Origin: Aralia elata
Taxonomy: Eukaryota; Streptophyta; Magnoliopsida; Apiales; Araliaceae
Direction of reading: 5' to 3'
Assembly: GCA_034770075.1 (NCBI GenBank)
Contig: CM068384.1
Span: 39,405,182 to 39,469,181 of the forward strand
DNA length: 64,000 nt
Under the pieces are notes generated by a model that saw only the letters and a list, made by a program, of their open reading frames with translations, had not been told where the DNA came from and searched no databases. The position numbers and the translations under genes were made by a program. Of the stretch, positions 1 through 12,180 are shown in pieces. Position 1 is the stretch's first letter, and each line of letters starts with the position of its first letter.

Positions 1-3000
1 AACTTATTGCGGAATAATAAAAATATTTACATTGATATAATATAAATATTATCGTCCCAAGCCTCGAAACCATAACTAAAACATGAACTTACTACATGAA
101 AGTGATTATAAGATTATTACAACATGTTTCCATCTAGTCTCAGGTACGAAGACCTTAATTAATACATCATTTAATAATTATTACAAATTTAGTATTACTC
201 CTGCTGTATATATATCACTCCCTATCATTACAAGCATTAACAATTATTACCTCAAACTCTCCTCAATCTCAGTTTTGTAACATTTAACTAAAACACTTAT
301 GATCAAGGTTGAACAAATACCATTTATCATTTACAAAGTCTCCTATGTGAACGCAAGGTTCGGATTCTGACTTTAGTCAATCCCTGAATATATGTAAAGT
401 TACTCAACAACTATGCATTCGTTGTAAAAATGTCCTTTATACATTATCGTCATCCTTGTAGTTTACTATAGCAAGTAACTAACATAATCACATCATAAAT
501 ACTATAATGGATAACCTTCATCTTCAACTCAAGGTTTACATATTCAATTTCACGTACATCATGCACTGTCATCATAGCTAAATAATTACAATAAGGAAAC
601 ATTTGGCAACCTTCTTGAGTCCCTGTGCCTCTAATCCTTATCATCACGATATCAAGATAATTGCATTGCATCGTAAAAATCTGCAAAAAGTTTTATTTTG
701 CAAGAATGAGCACGACGGCTCAGCAGGAACTAACAGTTTTCACATTTCATGTTTCACGTAACACATAAGTTTGTATTTTATCCATGCATCATGATTCTCA
801 TACTATGCATTATAAATCTTATGCAATTCATCAATATATATGCATCATGCATCTCATAGCATACTTCATGCATCTCACATTGTATATTTACAATAGTTCA
901 AGTCCCACATAGAACAATATAGTCACATAATTGCACATTGTGCACACTTTAATCATGCTCGCATATACTCCACATAATAATGAAAGATTTAGTAATCAAG
1001 TCATGTACATCAATACATTTAAACAAGTTAACAAGTTACTGAAAGAACTTGCCTTTAAGCGTTCCTTGCCAAATTATGATGGCTCGTCCTTCAAATATCC
1101 TACACAATTTATTTAACAATAAAATACCAATTAGCCACTAAAAAGGCTTCATATAATGGTTTATATTATAAACCCACTTCATATCTTATAATGTTCGTTT
1201 TGTTCAAATCGAAACACTATTTAAGTTCTTTAACACTTTACGCGGCGTTTCGACGTTTACACGTCACACACCTAATTCGCCTCCTTTGCATGTGCTTAGT
1301 ATGCTCATACATTGGTTTATAACAAACTATCATGTTTCATTATTATTAGAAACAAAATATTAAACAAGATTATACACACTAGTTACGACGTTACGACGTT
1401 TGCACGTCTATACGCTAAACTTGATTATTCGAACGCCTAGGCGACATGCATTTGCGTACGCCTAACATGCCCATTCAATTTATCTAATACTCATTGGTTA
1501 ATGTTAAGTATCATTATAAATCATAACATTCATGTTATAAAACTTAGAACATCATTTAACATTGTCGGGAGCATTACGCGTGCTTACGCGCATGCCCGAC
1601 ACTCTCCGATTGCCTCCAAAAACACATCAGTCACACAAATGGTCAATTTGGGAATTGATCCCGACCTCAAATTGAAAAACTCAAAGAACGAAAGTTGTAG
1701 GTCTACTCGTTCTCTTTCCGAATCATCTTGAATCATCTCAATCCGAGTTCGTATGAGAAAGGTATGCCCATTTTACTAAAGGACGTCGGAGCAGTTTTGC
1801 CCAGTTTCCTTACCAGCGCCGTTGGCGCTCACAATGGCCTATGGCCAGCGCCTACAGCGCTCCTATGCAGTAGCTGGCCCCGTGGCCAGCGCCTACAGCG
1901 CCCAGCCAAGCGCCGTTGGCGCTAGGCCTGAGTCCCCAACGGCGTTTTTTTGCTTCCCGGAATGCTCTGTTTTGGTGTTCTAGACCTATCTTGCTTCCAA
2001 CCACCATAACTCTCTCAATACACGTTCAAATTGGTCCGTTCCGGACTCTATGGACTCCTAAGACATAGGGCTACAACATATCAAAAATTCAAAGCTATCC
2101 ATTAACATTAACATGGCCAAATCTTAGGCCAAAGTATCAACTCATGCTATATTTTCGTGTTCTTGGTATTCTTCGTATTCTTCACAAAAATCTTCACCAA
2201 ATCTTTGTTTTAACACCTTTTTACTCGGTTCCAGTTGGGTTAACTTTGTAACCCATGGAACTACAATACCATAACAACAAATAAATTATACAAACACAAA
2301 ATCAAAGCTATAAGTCCTCTAAAATTCGTCCGAATGGTTCATTTGTCCAAAAATGTCCACAGTTCATCCTTTAAGCCAAGGTTCAAATTTTTTCTTTGTT
2401 CTTGTTCCACTTTCATGTTATTAATGGTTTCTATAACCTCTAATCAACATGTAAAACCGTTCACAACCAACAACAACAATAGAAAATCTCCAGAAAATCA
2501 AAACTCATCACAAAAGATTGAAAAACTCAAAAATGGAGGAAATGAGCTTGAGGTTGGGATTTTACCTCTTGTTAATCCGTTCGAAGGTTAGAGAAGATGC
2601 ACTAGAGCTTGCTTGAAGGTTCTTCTTCCTCCTTGGGCTCACCCGTACACTCTTCTTCTTCTCTTCTTTTTGTTCTTCTTCTCTCCCGCATATTTTCTTC
2701 TTCTTTTCTTGTTCTTGTTCTTCTTCTCTTTCCTTCAATGTTTTCTCTCTCTCTCTCTATTTTCTGCAGAACAAGTTTGGAGAAAGAAAATGAAATGGAA
2801 TGGTATGGGAGGGGGAGAGCTTTGGGAGAAAATGAGGGAGTTGAGGGCTCAAGGAATTTGCCGGCTCCTCTCTCCTCTCTCTCTTTTGATTGGTCTAAAA
2901 TGAGGGATTGGTTCCCTCTTGGAGTGACAAGCCAAAATAACACCCAAATACACCAAAAATATATCCGAAAACTCCCACTTTTGTACCAAAACTGGTAAAT

Positions 3001-3978
3001 AACTTTACCCAAAATTAAAATGGGTACTCCCATAAATATTGGGATGGGTAAAAATAATTATTATGGAATTTGTCCAAATATTCGGAACAGTCTTATTATA
3101 CATTTCGGATACGGATAAAATCACGTATCAGCTCGAATAAAATTTCTGATGCTTGGAAAAATTATTCCTTCGCATACACGTATTTATGAAATTATTAGAA
3201 ACTGAAAAAAGACGTAAAAATATTCGGGCGTGAATATTGCCTCGGGAAACGTGCCCCGTGAATAGTAATTTTGCGATCTTTCGCAAAAATCAATTATTCA
3301 CTCCTACGATTCAATAACGCATAAAACTTCATACATTGACATCATCCTGGTTATAAAATAACCTTAGAGGACATCACATAGAAATAATATTTAATCCATT
3401 TAATAATATTAATAAACCCAAATTACCAGGGTATTCACGATTCGCGATCGCTGCTCTTCACGATTAACTCCCCATAATCATATACATCATCGCACACATA
3501 TCTCGCCCATAACTTGGGTTAGCGTCTTTACAACAAATAACTCGTTCAATAATATTATTCTTCAACTATTTATTTAATCTAATAAATAGTAGTCTAGCGA
3601 TATTTCTCGGAACCACCAAATTAGTTTATACGAAAACTTTCATACTTACTAATCATCGTCTATACATAATCTAGGTTATAATATAACCTTTAAACACTTA
3701 CCACATAATATTATCAATAAAAGTCTATTTTATTCAATAATATTCATAAGCTCGAATTACCAAACTACCCATCACTCGCGATTGTTGCAATAATTAACTA
3801 TTAACTCATTCATTCTGAATCTATGTATATATTTCACATTTATATATATACATATTAAGCTCATCAATTTAATCACATAAATATATATAACACATATATA
3901 TTCAAACGCGACTCATAATAAGAATTATTCTATATTAAATTCTTATTATAATTATTCTCGAAAATCCGGGTTGTCACA
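1..3978 (-). repeat. 3' LTR of the non-coding element (truncated by window edge)
   Basis: Position 1 corresponds to 6844 in the right LTR, and the match runs to 3978 (…GGGTTGTCACA). Differences noticed by eye are scattered single substitutions and homopolymer length changes, so the two LTRs are recently separated. Open frames inside it, such as in the pyrimidine tract at 2620-2770, arise from low complexity and are not treated as genes. Confidence 0.9.
1813..1923. repeat. GC-rich inverted-repeat cluster in LTR (left copy)
   Basis: AGCGCC-GTT-GGCGCT hairpins bracket the cluster at both ends, with GGCCAGCGCCTACAGCGC occurring twice between them. The block is sharply GC-rich against an AT-rich LTR. 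In the minus-strand sense it would be in the transcribed part of the LTR, downstream of the purine-rich stretch at 2620-2770. Confidence 0.75.
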
Positions 3979-3991
3979 TCCTTCCCTCCTT
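3979..3991 (-). promoter_or_regulatory. Polypurine tract of the non-coding element
   Basis: On the minus strand AAGGAGGGAAGGA directly precedes the LTR start TGTGACAACC. This is the position and composition expected of the plus-strand DNA primer, and it fixes the element's orientation. Confidence 0.8.
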
Positions 3992-4782
3992 ATAAGGATT
4001 CCGTCCTCGGAATCACAAATATCAAACCTCTCTTAATCGGTTTTCGTCTAATTTCTTCTGAAATTTTATCGTTGGATAATTTCAATGTATTACTACAACA
4101 TAGGTTTTATATTACCTATTTAATCCCTTATCGCTCAACAAATTGTCGTAGGTTTTATTCTATAACCTTTACCAACTCAATTATATATTGAGTATTATCC
4201 TTTCTTTAACTCATCAATTTCCTTTTCTAAGGATCCTTGTATGCCACAATCATCATAATAATTTAATATCATGATTTACTAACTCATAAACATTCGGGAT
4301 ATTACATTCACCCCTTCGTCTAAGAATTTCGTCCTCGAAATTACAGCTTACTCATACTTGCTCATTCTACTCATCATTCTCTCTAAGAATTTCACTTCTT
4401 CTTTTTAGAGTTTCATCCGCTTCTGCTAGAAGAATTAATCTCATAATTGCTATCATGCTCATATCATTCATTCATACAGACTTTCAACAAAGCTTTACGC
4501 CTTCCTCTTTCAAGAATTCATTTGGAATCGTCGCATTCTACGACTACTTCTTTCTAAGGGCAATTACCCTTTTCACATTCAATTTCCCGGATAATAGGAA
4601 CCTTCAACAATTGTTTAATAATTGTGAAGTAACTTGAGTGAGTAGGAAATAAAAATATTTCTTAAAAACTTTTCATATTATGCTGAGGGGTCATAAAGAC
4701 CATGAACGACATACTCGGTTTAATGGTATTTCCACCATAAACCTAGAAGTTAACAATCACTAGGATTGTAAACATTCTTTAC

Positions 4783-4905
4783 TGGGCCCGCTTACAGTCA
4801 TAAAGACAGCAAACTACCTCTGCTAGGCCTGTTTATAGTCATAAAGACAGTAAACTACCTCTGCTAGGTCTGTTTATAGTCATAAAGACAGTAAACTACC
4901 TTTTG
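4783..4905. repeat. 41-bp tandem repeat, three copies
   Basis: The phrase AGTCATAAAGACAG recurs at 4796, 4837 and 4878, giving a 41-bp period. Copies 2 and 3 are almost identical and copy 1 differs by a few bases. Confidence 0.85.
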
Positions 4906-5975
4906 GTTGTACTTTAGGTGATCAGCCTGTCGTACGTTTACGTTGTGCACAACTCTCTAGCCAAACAGTCGGGGTTTTTCCGACATAAAATACCCCAATA
5001 TTAGGGTTGTTCACCTCAGCTCAAAAACATTCAATAAAACATTTCAATATTTGTCTAGCCGAATCAAATAGCTTAGACTCACATCAACAATTCAGACATC
5101 AATCAAAATATTTTAGCCAACTCAATTGGCATACTTTTTCATACTTTAAAGAAAACAAAAATCATTTTAAGGACGGAATAATGCTGCACTGTTGCAATCA
5201 TTGTGTTAGGATTCCGTCATTTTGTGACTTTGTCATACTACATCATACCAGAGTGGGTTGACGATCCTATGATCACATCCAACACTAAGTTAATCTGCAT
5301 TGATGACTCCATCATCTGTCATTCTACACCAGGTTCCATGATGCATTGATGACAATTTAAAAATACATTTTGATATTTTCAATTCAACTTTGTCTAGCCG
5401 AAACTATTAGCATAGACATATGAATAATAGTACATTTAAAAACCCTTGGTCCAGAAATCTGGCCCCATACATTTTTCGAAGAGCAAAAGTCCAAATGTCA
5501 GCACGAAGTTAATAAATTTCGAAGTCTAGCATAGCTAGAAGATTTGGAATATCCATGTCTCCTCATCAACTTCAATTTCTCTTCAATACATCATTACTTA
5601 ATAATTCTATCTATTTCTAATATCACCAATGCTCATCATTTTGAGAATTCATAATTCTCGCTCTACAACTTTCCTATACCCCAATATAGTTCATCCACTT
5701 ACCACACATCATGAGTTCAAGAACTTGCCACAATAATATGAGTTTAGGAACTTGTCCTAGCAATACGTAGTCCAAGAACAAATCAAGGACTGTCCATACG
5801 CTGAGGGGCTCAAAACATACCATATGATTATGAGTCACGAACTTACCATAAGTATGAGTTTCAAGAACTCGCACCTAATCTTATTATTCTCTAACCATCA
5901 AATATAGATATGAGAAAAGAATCACCTTCTCGTCATACGTATACCGATAGCGCGATACCAGGTTCCAACGATTAT

Positions 5976-6215
5976 CAATATAGGAAGCTAAGTGATTGTC
6001 GAACCCATCACAATCCCCTGCCCATACAAGGAATTGGTCAACTCGGCCACTAATCAATATAGGAAGCTAAGCGGTTGTTGCACCAAGCACAAATTCCCCG
6101 CCCATACAAGGAATTGTTCAACTCAACCACTATACCGATATAGGAAGCTAAGTGGTTCTCAAACCAAGCACGAATTCCCCGCCCATACAAAGAATTGTAC
6201 AACTCAGCCACTAAC
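5976..6215. repeat. ~80-bp tandem repeat, three copies
   Basis: ATATAGGAAGCTAAG recurs at about 5979, 6058 and 6139, and each unit ends with a GCCCATACAAGGAATTG-type phrase and CCACTA. Spacings are 79 and 81 bp. Units have diverged by several substitutions. Confidence 0.85.
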
Positions 6216-6750
6216 ATGAGTCCTCAATTGAAATCACCCCCAATCCTAGCTTACTCGTTGCTCAACAAGAATTTAATTCGTGTTTTATCATCCATAACTC
6301 TTTTCGAGTTTTACTCGTACTATCTCATAGTACCATCTATCTATAGCATTGAGCTAAAATTTTCAATCATTCAATTGATCATCTTCCATTCTATGACTTA
6401 ATCCAATCACTTCGTGATCTTACTCTACAATCGTTTTACACTACGATCTTCCTTATCCTACGATCGTTTCATCCTACGATCTTCTATACTCTTCTCTCTA
6501 ATCATAATATATGATTTTTATGCATCTTTATCTTATAGACCTCATCTATTGATCAACACTTGTTGTCTTTATTACTGGAGTCAGGTGACTCCTAATTCTT
6601 ATCTGTTATAACTCTTCAAGATCCTTCTTTGAATCTTCTAAATTTATTCCTTAACAGTTAAACTCTGTCTGGGTTTATTCTTTATCACTATCCTCTTTCT
6701 ACCCTCAGGTTATAGCCTAAGGTTCGCTTACCTAAGGTTTATAACCTATA

Positions 6751-6765
6751 GCTCTGATACCAACC
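6751..6765 (-). promoter_or_regulatory. Primer binding site (initiator Met tRNA) of the non-coding element
   Basis: The minus strand reads GGTTGGTATCAGAGC directly after the LTR end TGTCACA. TGGTATCAGAGC is the classic plant retrotransposon primer site complementary to the 3' end of initiator Met tRNA. Confidence 0.88.
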
Positions 6766-9700
6766 TGTGACGCCCCCAAATCCGGGTTACCTTATCCCCG
6801 AATTCGGTGCATCACTGTGCCACTCATATATCAATCTACCAACAACTTATTGCGGAATAATAAAAATATTTACATTGATATAATATAAATATTATCGTCC
6901 CAAGCCTCGAAACCATAACTAAAACATGAACTTACTACATGAAAGTGATTATAAGATTATTACAACATGTTTCCATCTAGTCTCAGGTACGAAGACCTTA
7001 ATTAATACATCATTTAATAATTATTACAAATTTAGTATTACTCCTGCTGTATATATATCAGTCCCTATCATTACAAGCATTAACAATTATTACCTCAAAC
7101 TCTCCTCAATCTCAGTTTTGTAACATTTAACTAAAACACTTATGATCAAGGTTGAACAAAATACCATTTATCATTTACAAAGTCTCCTATGTGAACGCAA
7201 GGTTCGGATTCTGACTTTAGTCAATCCCTGAATATATGTAAAGTTACTCAACAACTATGGCATTCGTTGTAAAAAATGTCCTTTATACATTATCGTCATC
7301 CTTGTAGTTTACTATAGCAAGTAACTAACATAATCACATCATAAATACTATAATGGATAACCTTCATCTTCAACTCAAGGTTTACATATTCAATTTCACG
7401 TACATTCATGCACTGTCATCATAGCTAAATAATTACAATAAGGAAACATTTGGCAACCTTCTTGAGTCCCTGTGCCTCTAATCCTTATCATCACGATATC
7501 AAGATAAATTGCATTGCATCGTAAAAATCTGCAAAAAGTTTTATTTTGCAAGAATGAGCACGACGGCTCAGCAGGAACTAACAGTTTTCACATTTCATGT
7601 TTCACGTAACACATAAGTTTGTATTTTATCCATGCATCATGATTCTCATACTATGCATTATAAATATTATGCAATTCATCAATATATATGCATCATGCAT
7701 CTCATAGCATACTTCATGCATCTCACATTGTATATTTACAATAGTTCAAGTCCCACATAGAACAATATAGTCACATAATTGCACATTGTGCACACTTTAA
7801 TCATGCTCGCATATACTCCACATAATAATGAAAGATTTAGTAATCAAGTCATGTACATCAATACATTTAAACAAGTTAACAAGTTACTGAAAGAACTTGC
7901 CTTTAAGCGTTCCTTGCCAAATTATGATGGCTCGTCCTTCAAATATCCTACACAATTTATTTAACAATAAAATACCAATTAGCCACTAAAAAGGCTTCAT
8001 ATAATGGTTTATATTATAAACCCACTTCATATCTTATAATGTTCGTTTTGTTCAAATCGAAACACTATTTAAGTTCTTTAACACTTTACGCGGCGTTTCG
8101 ACGTTTACACGTCACACACCTAATTCGCCTCCTTTGCATGTGCTTAGTATGCTCATACATTGGTTTATAACAGACTATCATGTTTCATTATTATTAGAAA
8201 CAAAATATTAAACAAGATTATACACACTAGTTACGACGTTACGACGCTTGCACGTCTATACGCTAAACTTGATTATTCGAACGCCTAGGCGACATGCATT
8301 TGCGTACGCCTAACATGCCCATTCAATTTATCTAATACTCATTGGTTAATGTTAAGTATCATTATAAATCATAACATTCATGTTATAAAACTTAGAACAT
8401 CATTTAACATTGTCGGGAGCATTACGCGTGCTTACGCGCATGCCCGACACTCTCCGATTGCCTCCAAAAACACATCAGTCACACAAATGGTCAATTTGGG
8501 AATTGATCCCGACCTCAAATTGAAAAACTCAAAGAACGAAAGTTGTAGGTCTACTCGTTCTCTTTCCGAATCATCTTGAATCATCTCAATCCGAGTTCGT
8601 ATGAGAAAGGTATGCCCATTTTACTAAAGGACGTCGGAGCAGTTTTGCCCAGTTTCCTTACCAGCGCCGTTGGCGCTCACAATGGCCTATGGCCAGCGCC
8701 TACAGCGCTCCTATGCAGTAGCTGGCCCCGTGGCCAGCGCCTACAGCGCCCAGCCAAGCGCCGTTGGCGCTAGGCCTGAGTCCCCAACGCGTTTTGCTTC
8801 CCGGAATGCTCTGTTTTGGTGTTCTAGACCTATCTTGCTTCCAACCACCATAACTCTCTCAATACACGTTCAAATTGGTCCGTTCCGGACTCTATGGACT
8901 CCTAAGACATAGGGCTACAACATATCAAAAATTCAGAGCTATCCATTAACATTAACATGGCCAAATCTTAGGCCAAAGTATCAACTCATGCTATATTTTC
9001 GTGTTCTTGGTATTCTTCGTGTTCTTCACAAAAATCTTCACCAAATCTTTGTTTTAACACCTTTTTACTCGGTTCCAGTTGGGTTAACTTTGTAACCCAT
9101 GGAACTACAATACCATAACAACAAATAAATTATACAAACACAAAATCAAAGCTATAAGTCCTCTAAAATTCGTCCGAATGGTTCATTTGTCCAAAAATGT
9201 CCACAGTTCATCCTTTAAGCCAAGGTTCAGATTTTTTCTTTGTTCTTGTTCCACTTTCATGTTATTAATGGTTTCTATAACCTCTAATCAACATGTAAAA
9301 CCGTTCACAACCAACAACAACAATAGAAAATCTCCAGAAAATCAAAACTCATCACAAAAGATTGAAAAACTCAAAAATGGAGGAAATGAGCTTGAGGTTG
9401 GGATTTTACCTCTTGTTAATCCGTTCGAAGGTTAGAGAAGATGCACTAGAGCTTGCTTGAAGGTTCTTCTTCCTCCTTGGGCTCACCCGTACACTCCTCT
9501 TCTTCTCTTCTTTTTGTTCTTCTTCTCTCCCGCATATTTTCTTCTTCTTTTCTTGTTCTTGTTCTTCTTCTCTTTCCTTCAATGTTTTCTCTCTCTCTCT
9601 CTCTCTATTTTCTGCAGAACAAGTTTGGAGAAAAAAATGAAATGGAATGGTATGGGAGGGGGAGAGCTTTGGGAGAAAATGAGGGAGTTGAGGGCTCAAG

Positions 9701-10824
9701 GAATTTGCCGGCTCCTCTCTCCTCTCTCTCTTTTGATTGGTCTAAAATGAGGGATTGGTTCCCTCTTGGAGTGACAAGCCAAAATAACACCCAAATACAC
9801 CAAAAATATATCCGAAAACTCCCACTTTTGTACCAAAACTGGTAAATAACTTTACCCAAAATTAAAATGGGTACTCCCATAAATATTGGGATGGGTAAAA
9901 ATAATTATTATGGAATTTGTCCAAATATTCGGAACAGTCTTATTATACATTTCGGATACGGATAAAATCACGTATCAGCTCGAATAAAATTTCTGATGCT
10001 TGGAAAAATTATTCCTTCGCATACACGTATTTATGAAATTATTAGAAACTGAAAAAGACGTAAAAATATTCGGGCGTGAATATTGCCTCGGGAAACGTGC
10101 CCCGTGAATAGTAATTTTGCGATCTTTCGCAAAAATCAATTATTCACTCCTACGATTCAATAACGCATAAAACTTCATACATTGACATCATCCTGGTTAT
10201 AAAATAACCTTAGAGGACATCACATAGAAATAATATTTAATCCATTTAATAATATTAATAAACCCAAATTACCAGGGTATTCACGATTCGCGATCGCTGC
10301 TCTTCACGATTAACTCCCCATAATCATATACATCATCGCACACATATCTCGCCCATAACTTGGGTTAGCGTCTTTACAACAAATAACTCGTTCAATAATA
10401 TTATTCTTCAACTATTTATTTAATCTAATAAATAGTAGTCTAGCGATATTTCTCGGAACCACCAAATTAGTTTATACGAAAACTTTCATACTTACTAATC
10501 ATCGTCTATACATAATCTAGGTTATAATATAACCTTTAAACACTTACCACATAATATTATCAATAAAAGTCTATTTTATTCAATAATATTCATAAGCTCG
10601 AATTACCAAACTACCCATCACTCGCGATTGTTGCAATAATTAACTATTAACTCATTCATTCCGAATCTATGTATATATTTCACATTTATATATATACATA
10701 TTAAGCTCATCAATTTAATCACATAAATATATATAACACATATATATTCAAACGCGACTCATAATAAGAATTATTCTATATTAAATTCTTATTATAATTA
10801 TTCTCGAAAATCCGGGTTGTCACA
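6766..10824 (-). repeat. 5' LTR of the non-coding element (complete, 4059 bp)
   Basis: It begins TGTGACGCCCCC beside the PBS and ends GTCACA at 10824, where copia A LTR sequence resumes. The terminal text TGTGACGCCCCCAAATC is shared with D's LTR (21510) and the LTR-like sequence at 62519, which suggests a common mobilisation system. Confidence 0.9.
8661..8771. repeat. GC-rich inverted-repeat cluster in LTR (right copy)
   Basis: This is the right-LTR copy of the block at 1813-1923. The hairpin text is unchanged. The first difference between the two LTRs in this area falls just outside it, in the short T tract that follows. Confidence 0.75.
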
Positions 10825-11946
10825 ACAACTCAGTAGTCCTTGGCCAAGGACTACTTATTTTGAGTTGTGCATTTGGAAATCGAAATACATATAATTAAAT
10901 AAATTAAGACTTGACAGTAAATTCATGTCTTATATTTAATTGGGATATTGTATGGTAGAAGGATTGAATTGTGCGGTAACTATGCACTGAAAGATTCTTT
11001 TGTGATTAATGTTGAAATATATATTATCTGGAAAGTCGTTGATCGCTAAGGGGGCTTACCCTTATTGTAGAATAAATATTATTTAAATGAATTAAATAGT
11101 TTTATTTATTTATTTTAATATAATTAAAATTGTTCTAATTGATTTATTCACAACCGGTTTAATATGGAGAACCTAAAGGGTCACACCGCAAAGGAAAAAT
11201 ATTTATTTAAGAAGTAAATGGCATAACTGTACTAATAAGTTAAGTGTATTTAATTTAATCTATGGAGATAGAATAAATTAAATAGCTTAATATTTATTAT
11301 TTAATATTTTAGAAATATTAAATATAAATTAATAAGAGGTGTCTTATTATTATTATTACTATTACTATTATTTAATTCCTAATAGGGATTGAGAATTAAT
11401 TGATAGAAATACTCTCACATGGATTCCTAATTGGATTAGGAGCATAATTAATTAAAGGAGTTTAATTATAATAGAAACCCTAATCCTAAATAGTTTAGGG
11501 AAGGGTTATTTCTACATCTATAAATAAGAGGAGTCTTATCATAGGTTAGGGTTACACACTCTTGCATTAGATTGTGGAGAGTACTTGCAATTTCTATAGA
11601 GATAGAAACTAGGGTTTTGCCAATACCCAACTTCTTGAATACCTATTCTTCCTTGGTGGATCATCTCTAGAGGCCAAACACTTGGGTGGCTAACGTTGAT
11701 CAAAGGAAGAAATCTCATCGGTGGAATTCGAGTAGAACACGAAGGACTAGGAGTTGAACTTGTACCCGAGGAAGCTTTGATCTACGAGGGTATAATTCTT
11801 ATTCTCTTTCTTTTTCGTTTAATTGATAATTGAACACAAGGATAGATCATGGTGATGGTTTGTATTAAAATTTAAAAATTCGTTTTATCACGCTTCCGCT
11901 TTATTTATGTAATTTGATTGCATGTTCGCGTTATACAAACCTAACA
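10825..11946 (+). repeat. 5' LTR of copia A (left part missing)
   Basis: It is homologous to the LTRs of B, C and F and ends ACAAACCTAACA directly before the PBS. About 700 bp of the left end is absent because the non-coding element interrupts it. Its final 290 bp match 24125-24413 with only a few differences, so those two are the element's own LTR pair. Confidence 0.88.
11518..11528 (+). promoter_or_regulatory. LTR promoter TATA box (copia A)
   Basis: CTATAAATAAG lies about 430 bp before the LTR end and is conserved at 46076 and 53445 (C), and on the minus strand near 27550 (B) and 26945 (F). Transcription would start about 30 bp downstream, which puts U3 upstream and R-U5 after it. Confidence 0.65.
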
Positions 11947-11947
11947 G

Positions 11948-11960
11948 TGGTATCAGAGCC
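11948..11960 (+). promoter_or_regulatory. Primer binding site (initiator Met tRNA) of copia A
   Basis: TGGTATCAGAGCC follows the LTR end CTAACA after one spacer base. It is a perfect match to the canonical plant primer site. Confidence 0.92.
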
Positions 11961-12056
11961 TAATCCTTGTGTTAATTATTGATTTTGATGATTCCATGTA
12001 TGAATTGATATGCGATACGATCGGATTTTTGGGCTGAAATTTTTTTCTGAATCTGC

Positions 12057-12180
12057 ATCGCGGTGCAACCGCGCCGCCTCCAGTTCATTCTGGAGCGCGG
12101 TCGCGCCCAAATCCAGAAAACGTTTCTGGGGGTGCAACGCGGCCGCGCCGCTCCTAGTTCAATTTGGAGCGCGGCCGCGC
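12057..12180 (+). repeat. GC-rich double-hairpin module in leader of copia A
   Basis: About 110 bp after the PBS, hairpin 1 at 12078-12095 is CTCCAG-TTCATT-CTGGAG set in GCGCCGC/GCGCGGTCGCGC flanks that extend the stem. Hairpin 2 at 12113-12129 is CCAGAAA-ACG-TTTCTGG. A second, imperfect hairpin 1 follows with GCGGCCGC-type flanks. The block is almost pure GC in an AT-rich leader. The same layout occurs in C and, expanded, in B. Confidence 0.8.

Larger units (their letters stand above)
3992..6750 (-). other. Non-coding interior of the LARD-type element
   Basis: This stretch has no frame resembling a retrotransposon protein. It is AT-rich with two small tandem arrays. Parts of 4680-5000 (TGAGGGGTCATAAAGACCATGAACGACAT-like text, then GTGATCAGCC, then TTAGGGTTGTTC) recall the order of similar text in the LTR of Tekay-type element D at 22015-22200. 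The interior may therefore include old LTR-derived sequence. The stretch before the PBS (6660-6750) resembles the equivalent leader of D at 21400-21490. Confidence 0.6.
1..10824 (-). mobile_element. Non-coding LTR retrotransposon (LARD-type), 5' LTR at right
   Basis: Two near-identical ~4-kb direct repeats (1-3978 and 6844-10824) flank a 2.8-kb interior. The right repeat begins TGTGACGCCCCC at 6766 and both end GTCACA, so these are TG...CA LTRs. A primer site complementary to initiator Met tRNA abuts the right LTR and a polypurine tract abuts the left one, both on the minus strand, so the element reads right to left. No gag, protease, RT or integrase similarity is visible. This fits a large retrotransposon derivative, which needs proteins from another element. 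The window starts about 76 bp inside the left LTR, so the outer end and target duplication are not visible. The right end lies in copia A's 5' LTR. Confidence 0.88.

Noticed and set aside
83..280. Short plus ORFs in the LTRs (83-280, 931-1116, 1501-1731 and counterparts)
   Set aside because: They are repeated only because the LTR is duplicated, are AT-rich and lack domains or a plausible promoter on that strand.
2602..3033. 143-codon minus ORF and overlapping plus ORFs, with copies near 9406-9880
   Set aside because: They lie in the pyrimidine-rich tract of the non-coding element's LTR. Frames differ between the two LTR copies, and the products are low-complexity.
1..10824. Segmental tandem duplication of 4 kb
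   Set aside because: PBS, PPT and TG…CA ends at the repeat borders show that the two copies are LTRs of one element.
11947..11965. tRNA gene at the TGGTATCAGAGC text
   Set aside because: Only the primer-site complement is present; there is no cloverleaf. The same applies at 6751, 21494 and 58350.
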